Positions 7,237 to 14,528 of a stretch of 46,402 bases of DNA are shown here, piece after piece. The stretch lies in NCBI RefSeq assembly GCF_001261915.1, contig NZ_CVRT01000083.1, positions 1 to 46,402 of the forward strand, given 5' to 3'. The position numbers and the translations under genes were made by a program. The stretch is from Halorubrum sp. SD626R. GTDB taxonomy: Archaea; Halobacteriota; Halobacteria; Halobacteriales; Haloferacaceae. Each line of letters begins with the position of its first letter. Positions within the stretch are counted from its first letter, which is position 1. Under the pieces are notes generated by a model that was given only the letters and a program-made list of their open reading frames with translations, was not told where the DNA came from and made no database searches.

Positions 7237-8253
7237 CTACGCGTCGAACGCGAAGACCGCGCTGAAGTGGTTGACGTGCCAGGGGCCGGGGTAGACGCCC
7301 CATGTCTGGTCGTCGTAGTGGTAGGCGCCGACGAAGTGGATCTCGTCCTCCTCGCGCAGATCGTTGTCGATCCGGATCAGATCCTCGGCGTTCTGCTCGT
7401 AGTCGTCCGCCTCGCCGACGAACGGGACCGGACCGTCCTCGACCGGGTCGTCGATGTCCTCGCCCTTGAGCGGTCGGAACCCGGGGACACCGCTCAGCTC
7501 GCCGCCCTCCTGGAAGAGCTTGATCTCTCCGTCGCCGTCACCGTCGACGGTGAAGTCGTTCTCGGACTCGCCGTCGCTGTCGAACTTCGGCCCGAGGTTG
7601 TGGAAGCCGACGAGGGCGTTCCCCCGCGGCGTCACGAACGGGTCGTCCGGATCGAGGTCGCTGTCCTCGGCGAGGGCCGAGAACTTGACTACCCAGATCG
7701 TGTACTGCCCGTTCGGGATGCCGTCTTCGACCTTGATATTGACGCGCGTTCCCTTGTTCGGATTCGTCCCGCCGACGATGGCGTGACCGCCGACCTCACT
7801 GTACTCCCCCCAGGTTATCGGCTTCCAGCCCTCGTCGTAGCCGTCGTCGCGGTCGTACCCCTCGGGCGGCTCGACGATCTGGTGTTTCCCGTCGTTCAGC
7901 GGGCGGTTGAGTATCGCGTCGTACTCCTCGTTCTCCGCGATGATCTCGTTGAGCGGGACCGAGACCGGACCCGGATCGTACAGTTCGGTGTCGTCGCCGA
8001 ACGGCGCCGCGTCGTCGGCGGCGTTCGTGATGAAGTTCGGGTTCGTCAGGACGTTGATGTGCGCCTTGTTCTTGGCGTCGCCGGCGTCGCCGTTCCCGCC
8101 GTTCTCGCCGTTTCCGTTCCCGTTGCTCGCGCTCGCCGCAGCGCTCGAGAGCCCGGCGAACCCCGCGGTGCCGAGGAAGCCGAGCGCGGCCCGCCGCGAC
8201 GTCTGTCCGAACGCTGCTCCGTCTCGCTTGGATGGATGTGTCTCGTCGGTCAT
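7237..8253 (-). CDS. Tat-exported acidic protein of unknown function
   Basis: A 338-residue protein with a twin-arginine signal (QTSRRAALGFLGTAGFAGL, about residues 18-36) followed by an ASA-type cleavage region. A low-complexity Asn/Gly linker (SNGNGNGENGGNGD) comes next, then a folded domain. The domain is rich in Asp and aromatic residues, with segments such as GQYTIWVVKFSAL, GNALVGFHNLGP and HFVGAYHYDDQTWGVYPGP. The last two carry His residues that could bind a metal. I do not recognise a characterised family. There is no lipobox cysteine, so the protein is probably released. Upstream lies an AT-richer spacer (8254-8398) that contains its promoter. Confidence 0.75.
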   Translation of the reverse strand: MTDETHPSKRDGAAFGQTSRRAALGFLGTAGFAGLSSAAASASNGNGNGENGGNGDAGDAKNKAHINVLTNPNFITNAADDAAPFGDDTELYDPGPVSVPLNEIIAENEEYDAILNRPLNDGKHQIVEPPEGYDRDDGYDEGWKPITWGEYSEVGGHAIVGGTNPNKGTRVNIKVEDGIPNGQYTIWVVKFSALAEDSDLDPDDPFVTPRGNALVGFHNLGPKFDSDGESENDFTVDGDGDGEIKLFQEGGELSGVPGFRPLKGEDIDDPVEDGPVPFVGEADDYEQNAEDLIRIDNDLREEDEIHFVGAYHYDDQTWGVYPGPWHVNHFSAVFAFDA

Positions 8254-8398
8254 GGAATTCCGTCGGATACCGCATATGGACTGCGGAACCGGCGGATATT
8301 AGCTCTGGTTCAGTCGTGTGTCCGTAATAAACGATAGCGATCGATTTATGTTTCAACTCACCTGAATTAAAACTCCGCCAGCGGCCGGGAGAAACCGT
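8254..8398. other. AT-richer spacer upstream of the Tat protein
   Basis: This spacer between two minus-strand genes is clearly richer in A and T than its surroundings. It holds a TATA-like CATATG on the minus strand about 25 bases before the start at 8253, and short A/T runs (ATTAAAAC near 8386) just beyond the DsrE stop that could end transcription. No gene is seen. Confidence 0.4.
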
Positions 8399-8782
8399 TC
8401 ACAGCGTGATCACGTGGTCGACGCCGACCTCGCCGAGCGCCGCGTAGAGGTCGGGGAAGCAGCCGACCGTCGCGCCCTCGACCGTGTTCGTCGGCTCGTA
8501 ACGGTCCCGCCCGTGCTCGTCGGTGCGGTCGAACTCGGCGAGCCCGCGGCGGGTCGCGCACTGGTCGCACAGCATGAGGAGGATGTCCCGCTCGTCCGCC
8601 ACGTCGGCGAGCCGCTGTCCCAGCGGGTCGTCCTCGCGGAGGGCGTACGTGTTGTCGTGGAAGAAGAACATGCCGACCACGTCGGCGCCGTGGGCCTCGG
8701 CCTCCAGCTGCGGGAGGATCATGTCCCCGAGCACGTAGTCGATGGTCTGTCCGGCCGTCGCGAAGACGTAGGCGACTTTCAT
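8399..8782 (-). CDS. DsrE-family sulfur-relay-like protein
   Basis: A 127-residue single-domain protein of the DsrE/TusD fold. It opens KVAYVFATAGQTIDYVLGD and has a mid-protein GADVVGMFFFHDNTY. A cysteine pair follows in LMLCDQCATRRGL (about residues 84-96), the region where DsrE proteins carry the active cysteine. A further Cys occurs in VGCFPDLY. DsrE proteins accept and pass persulfide sulfur between carriers in the cytoplasm. It follows the beta-propeller gene in the same direction after a 118-base gap, so it may be the last gene of that operon or have its own promoter. The family is fairly clear, while partner and direction of sulfur flow are inferred. Confidence 0.8.
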   Translation of the reverse strand: MKVAYVFATAGQTIDYVLGDMILPQLEAEAHGADVVGMFFFHDNTYALREDDPLGQRLADVADERDILLMLCDQCATRRGLAEFDRTDEHGRDRYEPTNTVEGATVGCFPDLYAALGEVGVDHVITL

Positions 8783-8900
8783 ACGTCGGGGACGACGGGA
8801 GAGGGGATTGCTCCGCGGGCACCGGCAGGGTTCCCCGCCGTCTGTGACGAGTGTCGACCGCGGCTGCGGAGCGTCGACCGCGGCGGAAGCGAGTCCGCCG

Positions 8901-9923
8901 TCAGACGACGACGGAGCCGAACGGATACCTTCCCGTCTCCGCCGTCCACACCGTCCCGTCCGCGATGTCGACCAGTGAGATCAGGTCGTCGTCGTAGTGC
9001 GAGACGACCAATCGGTCGCCGACCCGGGTCGCGACGAGTCCCGGCGCCGATGTCTCGACGACGCCGCCAGACAGCGACCGGAGCCCGGCGGCGGCCGCGT
9101 CGAGCACCCACCGCTCCCCGCCGATCTCGAACAGGTCGACTGGGCGATCGAACCCCTCGTGGACCGCGACGAGCCCGAGGTCGCTGTCGAACTCGTGGAC
9201 GACGCCGTCCCCGCGGCCGGGAACGAAGACGCGGTCGGCGGTGACGACGAGATCGTACGGGTCCGCGCCGACCGCGGCCGCGCCGATGACGGGGTCGTCG
9301 GTCGGGGCGTCCGCCCCGTCGCGTCCGACGCAATCCTCGCTCGCATCGAACGCGACGACCCGATCGCCCGCCTGGTCGACGGCGTACCCGCGGTCGCCGT
9401 CGGGGCCGACCGCGACGCCCTGCACCCGGGCGCCGGCGCCGATGTCGACGGCGCCGGGTCGGTCGCGGGCGACGGGGTCCACGACGTCGACGACGCCCGC
9501 TCGTCGACTGCCGGCGTAGAGCCGGCCCTCGTCGGGGGAAACCGCGACCTCGTGGGGCTCGGCGCCGACCCCGATCCGGGTGACGAGCGTCAGCGACTCG
9601 GGGTCGACCACGGCGAGCGCGTCGCCAGCGGTACAGGAGACGAACAGCTCGCCGTTCGCGCTCGCGAAGTGGGATGGACCGAGCACGCCGGTCTCGATCC
9701 GCGAGACGGCACCGTCCGGGTCGACCGCGGTGACCGCCCGCTCGCCCATCGTCGTGACGAAGGTCCGACCCGCGGCGGTCGTCGCGTGAACCGGGTGGCT
9801 GCCGACCGGGACCTCGCCCAGCGGCTCCCCGTCGGCGAGCGCGAACAGCGCGAGGACGTCGTCGCCCTCGCAGGGGACGGCGACGAGACGGTCGGAACGT
9901 GGCTCGGAGCCGCCCTCGGTCAT
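8901..9923 (-). CDS. YVTN/beta-propeller-fold protein without signal peptide
   Basis: A 340-residue protein made of repeating beta-propeller blades. Examples are ERAVTAVDPDGAVSRIETG, GDALAVVDPESLTLVTRIGV followed by AEPHEVAVSPDEGRLYAGS, and RVQGVAVGPDGDRGYAVDQ. It resembles the YncE/YVTN-type propellers that serve as binding scaffolds. Unlike the two genes before it, it has no signal peptide or lipobox, so it is predicted to stay in the cytoplasm. The ATG overlaps the stop of the tandem rhodanese gene (ATGA), making it the third gene of a tightly coupled operon. No catalytic motif is visible. A downstream signal could be missed if the start is wrong, but the overlap strongly supports this start. 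Confidence 0.75.
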   Translation of the reverse strand: MTEGGSEPRSDRLVAVPCEGDDVLALFALADGEPLGEVPVGSHPVHATTAAGRTFVTTMGERAVTAVDPDGAVSRIETGVLGPSHFASANGELFVSCTAGDALAVVDPESLTLVTRIGVGAEPHEVAVSPDEGRLYAGSRRAGVVDVVDPVARDRPGAVDIGAGARVQGVAVGPDGDRGYAVDQAGDRVVAFDASEDCVGRDGADAPTDDPVIGAAAVGADPYDLVVTADRVFVPGRGDGVVHEFDSDLGLVAVHEGFDRPVDLFEIGGERWVLDAAAAGLRSLSGGVVETSAPGLVATRVGDRLVVSHYDDDLISLVDIADGTVWTAETGRYPFGSVVV

Positions 9924-11020
9924 CCCGTACAGGAGAAGTCGCCGCTGCCGTCGTCGCCGCCGACGCTCCCCTCCGCCTCGATCACGACGCTCGTCGCGGT
10001 CTCGACGGGGTACCGGCCGCGGTCGCCCTCGACGTTCGCCCACTCGCCGAAGCCGCCGTCGTACACGCGCACGTCTTCGAAGCCGACCGCCCGGAGCGTC
10101 AGCCACGTCGACGTGGGATCGACGTTGTCGTCGCCGTAGACCACGACCGTGCCCGCGCGGTCCAGCTCCGCCTCGCCCTCGTACAGCTGCACGAGGCGCC
10201 CGGGCTCGGTCATCCGCCGGCCGGCGACGTTGCCGACCCAGTGGACGCCGATCGCGCCCGGGAGGTGGCCGTGGCGGTCGTTGTCGAGGTTCAGGGCGTC
10301 GGCGGCGGGCGCGCCGAGGTACGCCTCCGGGGCGCGAACGTCGACGAGGCCGGGGCCCTCACCGTTGAACGTCCCGACGCGCTCGGCGAGCCACTCGCGG
10401 GTGACCCACGCCGACTCGGCGGGGTCGGGCGCGTACTCGGTCGGCGTGACCCGGTCCCGAGAGCCCGTCCCGAGCCGGCCGTTCCAGCCGGAGAGGCCCC
10501 CGTTGAGGACGCGGATCGAGCCCTCGTGGCCCAGCGCCGCGAGCGCGAACGCGGTGCGCGTCACCCGCGACCCGACGCTCGCGCCGTAGACGAGGACATC
10601 GTCGTCGGGAGACACGCCGACCTCGCCGAACGCGGCCGCGATCGCCTCGACGTCCGGGACCAGGCCGGTGTCGGTCGACTCCCGGCTCGTGATCGCGTCG
10701 AACGGGACGCGTCTGGCGCCGTATATCCGCTCCTCGCGGAAGCGCTCGGCGTTTCGCGCGTCGAGGACGACGACGTCGTCGCGGTTGTCGGCGAGCCAGC
10801 TCGGCCCGACGAAGTGGGCGACGTTCCCGGTCACCTCGTTCCGCGCGGCGACGTCGGCGGGGGTCGTGACGCCGAGGCAGCCCGCCGTGCTCGCCGCGCC
10901 GGCGACCGTCGCGCCCGCCGCGGCTCGGAGGAGCCCGCGACGGGTCGACGCCGGGTCCGGCTCGCGCTCGTCGGGGTCGTCATCGGCATTCCCGTCATCG
11001 GGCGCGTCGTCGGGGATCAT
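9920..11020 (-). CDS. Tat lipoprotein with two rhodanese domains lacking the active cysteine
   Basis: A 366-residue protein. A twin-arginine signal (STRRGLLRAAAGATVAGA) leads to a lipobox, STAGC, with Cys48 as the likely lipid anchor, so it should sit outside the membrane. Two rhodanese modules follow: about 65-190 (VVVLDARNAERFREERIYGA, DDVLVYGASVGSRV) and about 200-345 (GLVDVRAPEAYLG, GTVVVYGDDNVDPTSTW). This is the thiosulfate/3-mercaptopyruvate sulfurtransferase layout, but both catalytic loops lack cysteine. The only other Cys is in the extreme C-terminal FSCTG. It overlaps genes on both sides by four bases (ATGA). It may be a binding protein rather than a sulfurtransferase. Confidence 0.85.
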   Translation of the reverse strand: MIPDDAPDDGNADDDPDEREPDPASTRRGLLRAAAGATVAGAASTAGCLGVTTPADVAARNEVTGNVAHFVGPSWLADNRDDVVVLDARNAERFREERIYGARRVPFDAITSRESTDTGLVPDVEAIAAAFGEVGVSPDDDVLVYGASVGSRVTRTAFALAALGHEGSIRVLNGGLSGWNGRLGTGSRDRVTPTEYAPDPAESAWVTREWLAERVGTFNGEGPGLVDVRAPEAYLGAPAADALNLDNDRHGHLPGAIGVHWVGNVAGRRMTEPGRLVQLYEGEAELDRAGTVVVYGDDNVDPTSTWLTLRAVGFEDVRVYDGGFGEWANVEGDRGRYPVETATSVVIEAEGSVGGDDGSGDFSCTG

Positions 11021-12396
11021 CCGCAGTAGCAGTGGTCGTCCATGCACCACGACGCCTCCATCTCGCCGAACGTGATGCCGAGCGAGGCGAGCGAGGCCTG
11101 CACCCGCGACACCGCGTCCTCCTCCGGACGGACGGTGCCGGCGACCGCGCCGGTGGGCGCCTCGCCGGCCTCGACCGTCGCGACGACCTCGCGGCTCGCG
11201 TGGTCGATCACGGCGACCTGGTTCGCGTCCTGCACGGGGACGTACAGCTTCTCGCGGTTCGGTCCCCACGCGCCGGCGATGCTGCTGCCGCCGACGTCGA
11301 GGGTCGTCTCGTACTCGTTCGCCTCCAGGTCGATCACGCCGACGCCCTCGCCGGGGATGAAGAGGTACGCGGCGGTGTTGTCCGGCGCGACCTCGCTCGT
11401 GATCGGCGCGCCCGGGAGCCCGTCGTCGCGGGTGACCTTCGCGACCTCCTCCGGGTTCTCCGGGTCGGAGATGTCCCAGACGCTCTCGGAGCCCTCGCGG
11501 GGCACCTCGGGGTCGCCGCCGAGCGTCCCCTCGCCGTTCTCGACGAGGAGGAGCTCCCCGTCGAAGGAGGCGGTACACATGAACGGGAGGACGTTCCCCT
11601 CGGTCACGGGCTCGCCGGCGTCGACGCGGTTCACCGTCTCGAACGGGTCGACGCTCAGCACGCGGATCGCCTCGTCGGCGACGTCGACGACGAAGGCGTA
11701 GTCGCCGTTCGGCCCGAGCGTCATGTCACAGGGGCCGACGTAGCCGGTCTCGATCTCGGCGGTCACCTCCCCGAAGGTGTCGCTGTCGCGGTTCGCGTCG
11801 ACGCGGAAGATGGCGTGGTTCGCGTCCCCCTCGGGCTCCATCCCGGTCGTCCCGCCGGAGGCGATCAGGAGGTGTTCGCCGTCGGGGGTCACGTTCGGGT
11901 AGTTCGGGCCGTACCCCGTCTCGACGAAGGCGAGCTCCTCCAGCGTGCGCTGGTCGAACGCCCGGACGCCGCCCGAGACGTTCAGCCAGAGCACGTCGTG
12001 CTCGTCGTCGATTCCCGTGGAGTACTGGTTGGCCGGGAAGGAGGCTGTCGTGCCGAGGAACGCGGTCGTGAGCAGCTCGTCGCTCTCGGTGTCGATGACG
12101 CTCAGCGTCCGGTCGCCGTTGTTGAAGACGAACATCGTCGGCGCGGCCTCGTCTCCGGTCCCGCCGTCGCTTCCCCCGGAACAGCCGGCCAGCGCCGTCG
12201 TCGCGCCGACGGCGCCGGAGGCCTGCAGGAGGCGTCGTCGGTCGATCCCGTCGGCGAAGGGATTCCGCCGGTCGTCGTTGGCCAGCTCGCTCCCCTTCGC
12301 GGGACGCGGTCCCGCGCCGCCCGACGCGCCGGTCGCCCCGTCGGCCGGGGCGCCCGGCGTCGCGTCGTTCGATCCGCAGCCGCAGTCGTCGCTCAT
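11017..12396 (-). CDS. Tat lipoprotein, YVTN-type beta-propeller with Cys-rich ends
   Basis: A 459-residue protein, first gene of the operon. The N-terminus MSDDCGCGSN is cysteine-rich. A twin-arginine signal (DRRRLLQASGAVGATTALAGC) then ends in a lipobox with Cys72. The mature part is a beta-propeller with blades such as TMFVFNNGDRTLSVIDTES and LYVPVQDANQVAVIDHAS. The protein ends in CMDDHCYCG (about 451-459), three Cys and one His that look like a metal or redox site. The start at 12396 is supported by a TATA-like CCTTTACGC (12424-12416) and by similarity ending there. It is divergent from the YeeE/YedE transporter across 154 bases. Its substrate is unknown. Confidence 0.82.
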   Translation of the reverse strand: MSDDCGCGSNDATPGAPADGATGASGGAGPRPAKGSELANDDRRNPFADGIDRRRLLQASGAVGATTALAGCSGGSDGGTGDEAAPTMFVFNNGDRTLSVIDTESDELLTTAFLGTTASFPANQYSTGIDDEHDVLWLNVSGGVRAFDQRTLEELAFVETGYGPNYPNVTPDGEHLLIASGGTTGMEPEGDANHAIFRVDANRDSDTFGEVTAEIETGYVGPCDMTLGPNGDYAFVVDVADEAIRVLSVDPFETVNRVDAGEPVTEGNVLPFMCTASFDGELLLVENGEGTLGGDPEVPREGSESVWDISDPENPEEVAKVTRDDGLPGAPITSEVAPDNTAAYLFIPGEGVGVIDLEANEYETTLDVGGSSIAGAWGPNREKLYVPVQDANQVAVIDHASREVVATVEAGEAPTGAVAGTVRPEEDAVSRVQASLASLGITFGEMEASWCMDDHCYCG

Positions 12397-12415
12397 ACCG
12401 TCACGACGCGGCTCG

Positions 12416-12424
12416 CGCGTAAAG
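12416..12424 (-). promoter_or_regulatory. TATA-like box of the beta-propeller/rhodanese operon
   Basis: On the minus strand this reads CCTTTACGC and is centred about 24-25 bases before the ATG at 12396. It is the only AT-rich patch in the right place. Confidence 0.45.
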
Positions 12425-12465
12425 GGCTCTCGGACGCGCGCTTCGTTGCCCCGTGTGTGATATAA

Positions 12466-12480
12466 GAGCAAATGTTGCTC
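12466..12480. promoter_or_regulatory. Inverted repeat in the divergent spacer before the YeeE/YedE gene
   Basis: GAGCAA-ATG-TTGCTC is two perfect 6-base arms around three bases. It lies in the spacer between the divergent lipoprotein operon and the transporter gene and directly follows a TATA-like GATATAAG (12459-12466). It is a candidate operator for a sulfur-responsive regulator; the regulator is not identified. Confidence 0.45.
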
Positions 12481-12550
12481 GTTCCTCAGACCGGTGCGCA
12501 CCGTTACCGTCTTCAGCGACGTTTTAGGTGCGGGCACACTCCCCCCGGTA

Positions 12551-13759
12551 ATGATGCTCTCGCCCGTCGCTTACGTCGGGATATCGATCGCGGTCGGGCT
12601 CTCGTTCGGGGTGCTCTTACAGAAGGCGCGGTTCTGCTTCGTCAGCGCGTTCCGGGACTTCGTCGCGTTCAAAGACACCCGCGTGCTGAAGGGATTACTC
12701 GCCGGTATCGCCGTGATGACCGTCTTCTGGAGCGTTCAGGCGACGTTCGGCTACTTCCGCGGCTTCTGGACGCCCGCCTGGGGGCTCGGGTCGCTGTTCG
12801 GCGGCTTCGTCTTCGGGCTCGGCATGACCCTCGCCGGCGGCTGCGCCTCCGGGACCCTCTACCGCGCCGGGCAGGGATACCTCCAGTTCTGGCTCGTCCT
12901 CCTCTTCATGTTCGTCGGCTACGTCCTCTTCGCGTTCGCGTTCCCGGTCGCGGAGACGTACTACTTCCAGACGCTGAACCCGTTCGAGGGGCAGACGCTG
13001 TACCTCTCACTCCCGTTCTCGCCGGCGGTCACGGGCGCGCTGGCGGTCGCCGTCGGCACCCTCGCGTACGCGTTCGTGAAGGGAAAAAGCGCCCTCCCGG
13101 ACGACCCGTCCGGCGGCACCGGCGTGGGGGCCGACACCCGCGCGCAGGCCGCGCTCGGCGCCTCCCGGACGGTCTCGGCTGTCTCGGTCGGCCTGCGCGG
13201 CATCGCCGACGGCACGGTCGAGTACGTCCGCGCGCTGTTCAACGACGACCGGCCGCTGAAAGCCCGGCTCCGCGACTCGTGGGACGCGCGGACCGCGGGC
13301 GTGGCGATGGCGCTCGTCGCGAGCCTCTGGTTCTACGTCCACGGCCACTGGGCGATCACCGGCAGCGAGGCGCGCTGGGCCGGCTACCTGCTCGCGGGCG
13401 CCGGCTTCGACGTGGCGAGCGTCGAGTACTGGGGGTCGATCCTGTTCCGCGACGGCGACATCTCGCTGACCATCGACATGGTGATGATCGCGTCGCTGAT
13501 CGTCGGCTCCTTCCTCGCCGCGTACGCCTCCGGCGACTTCCGGGTCCGAAAGCCGAAGCTGAATCGCGTGCCGAACTACGCCGTCGGCGGGCTCCTCATG
13601 GGCGTCGGCTCGCGGCTCGCCGCCGGCTGCAACATCGCGAACCTCTTCTCCGGCATCGCGCTGCTCTCGGTCCACTCCTTCCTCGCCGGCGCGGGGATCA
13701 TCCTCGGCGTCTACGTGATGACCCACTACATGTACCGCGAGGTCGGCTGCGCGATTTAA
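12551..13759 (+). CDS. YeeE/YedE-family (TsuA-like) thiosulfate/sulfur-compound transporter
   Basis: A 402-residue protein with about nine or ten membrane helices, made of two YeeE/YedE repeats. It shows the family's conserved cysteines: CFVSAFRD near the start, AGGCASGTLYRAG, AAGCNIANLFSG and a C-terminal REVGCAI. In bacterial TsuA these cysteines line the pore and pass thiosulfate. A cytoplasmic loop of about 90 residues (FVKGKSALPDDPSG onward) separates the two halves. I chose ATG 12551 because a TATA-like GTTTTAGGT (12521-12529) fits it. A GTG at 12494 with the TATA at 12459 would add 19 residues. Its divergent partner is the Tat lipoprotein operon. Confidence 0.85.
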   Translation: MMLSPVAYVGISIAVGLSFGVLLQKARFCFVSAFRDFVAFKDTRVLKGLLAGIAVMTVFWSVQATFGYFRGFWTPAWGLGSLFGGFVFGLGMTLAGGCASGTLYRAGQGYLQFWLVLLFMFVGYVLFAFAFPVAETYYFQTLNPFEGQTLYLSLPFSPAVTGALAVAVGTLAYAFVKGKSALPDDPSGGTGVGADTRAQAALGASRTVSAVSVGLRGIADGTVEYVRALFNDDRPLKARLRDSWDARTAGVAMALVASLWFYVHGHWAITGSEARWAGYLLAGAGFDVASVEYWGSILFRDGDISLTIDMVMIASLIVGSFLAAYASGDFRVRKPKLNRVPNYAVGGLLMGVGSRLAAGCNIANLFSGIALLSVHSFLAGAGIILGVYVMTHYMYREVGCAI

Positions 13760-13862
13760 ATGGGGTTCTCGATCGAATTCGGGTTCGGCAATTAGTACGG
13801 TAGCGGATCGATTTCCCGGTGCACAACTGCTGGTGGATCGTCAACGGACACCTCCAAAGCCC

Positions 13863-13959
13863 CAGCCGTGAGGGCGACGCACGCTCGCTGTGCTCCTCGG
13901 TCGCTCACTCCGTTCGCTCCCTGCGGTGCTTGGCGTCGCCTGCGTCGCCCTCACGGCTG
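13863..13959. repeat. Repeat element bounded by perfect 19-bp inverted arms
   Basis: CAGCCGTGAGGGCGACGCA (13863-13881) and its exact reverse complement (13941-13959) flank a core with TCGCTCACTCCGTTCGCTCC. Beyond the arms the symmetry continues imperfectly (CCAAAG on the left against CTTTGAG on the right). No open frame encodes a transposase, so it resembles a short non-autonomous or structural repeat of the kind scattered in Halorubrum-type spacers. Confidence 0.6.
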
Positions 13960-14017
13960 CCCCTTTGAGTCCCGCCCCCGCACCGCTCCGCACAGCACCT
14001 CACGCCTCCCCAGCCTC

Positions 14018-14038
14018 GTCGCTCACTTCGTTCGCGAC
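14018..14038. repeat. GTCGC-flanked copy of the GCGAACGNAGTGAG motif
   Basis: GTCGCTCACTTCGTTCGCGA followed by C; its ends GTCGC/GCGAC are inverted repeats. The core is a variant of the motif seen at 13901-13920 and 28259-28274. Confidence 0.4.
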
Positions 14039-14058
14039 TCCCTCGCACGCGCTGATTC

Positions 14059-14079
14059 GCGGCCGCCGGGGGCGGCCGC
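14059..14079. repeat. Perfect GC-rich hairpin (9-bp arms, 3-base loop)
   Basis: GCGGCCGCC-GGG-GGCGGCCGC. It is the strongest hairpin in the spacer and lies downstream of the YeeE/YedE gene. No T-run follows, so a terminator role is not supported by a tail. Confidence 0.5.
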
Positions 14080-14190
14080 TCGCAGGCGCGCGCCACCGCA
14101 CCGGATAGTGAGTACCGAATCGGCGTCGACGACTCTCGGCCGTGAAGCCTCTCAAAGGCGAGAATAGCAGCAAAAACCTCGACCGCCGGC

Positions 14191-14526
14191 TCAGGCGTCA
14201 GCCGCCGCGCCGGTCTCCAGGTCGAAGTCCCACTCCTCGTAGCCGCCGGCCATGCTGGCGACGAGCACGCCGTCCTCGACGCCCTCGTAGCTCTGTATCA
14301 GCATCGCGGCCTGCTTCGACGACTGGCCGACCGGACACGCGCAGACCACGTCGGTGTCGTCCCAGTCGATGTCGGGGACGCGGGCGGGGAGCTCGCCCAG
14401 CGGCACGTTGATCGCGCCGGGGATGTGACCCTGCTCGTACTGTTCGGGCGGCCGCGTGTCGATGACGCGGACGTCGCCCTTCTGGACGCGCTCGTTGACT
14501 TCCTCGGGGGTGAGTTCCTCGACCAT
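14191..14526 (-). CDS. Single-domain rhodanese-like protein
   Basis: A 111-residue cytoplasmic rhodanese. The fold runs from EELTPEEVNERVQKGDVRVI through DTRPPEQYEQGHIPGAINVP to the catalytic loop VCACPVGQSSKQAA. Cys64 is the likely persulfide residue and a neighbouring Cys62 is unusual. It has no signal peptide. Only two bases separate its start from the TusA stop, so the pair forms an operon in which rhodanese could hand sulfur to TusA. The ATG at 14526 was chosen because the fold begins there and it abuts the tusA stop. Unlike the Tat-exported tandem rhodanese nearby, this one keeps the catalytic cysteine. Confidence 0.88.
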   Translation of the reverse strand: MVEELTPEEVNERVQKGDVRVIDTRPPEQYEQGHIPGAINVPLGELPARVPDIDWDDTDVVCACPVGQSSKQAAMLIQSYEGVEDGVLVASMAGGYEEWDFDLETGAAADA

Positions 14527-14528
14527 GA

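Larger units (their letters stand above)
13760..14190. other. 431-base non-coding spacer with haloarchaeal repeat DNA
   Basis: This spacer separates the convergent YeeE/YedE and rhodanese genes. Short frames run through it but read as low-complexity Arg/Pro/Ala and have no promoter or family match. It contains two blocks of repeat-like DNA (listed separately): a 97-base block bounded by 19-base inverted arms, and a second block ending in a GC-rich hairpin. Confidence 0.6.

Noticed and set aside
12494..12550. GTG start for the YeeE/YedE gene, giving 19 more residues
   Set aside because: It is possible, as a TATA-like element lies at 12459, but family members start close to SPVAYVGI and the TATA at 12521 suits ATG 12551. 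Left as an alternative.
13863..14110. A tRNA, CRISPR or insertion-sequence in the spacer after the YeeE/YedE gene
   Set aside because: No tRNA cloverleaf or CCA/anticodon arrangement, no regular direct repeat and spacer series, and no transposase frame. Only inverted-repeat blocks are present.
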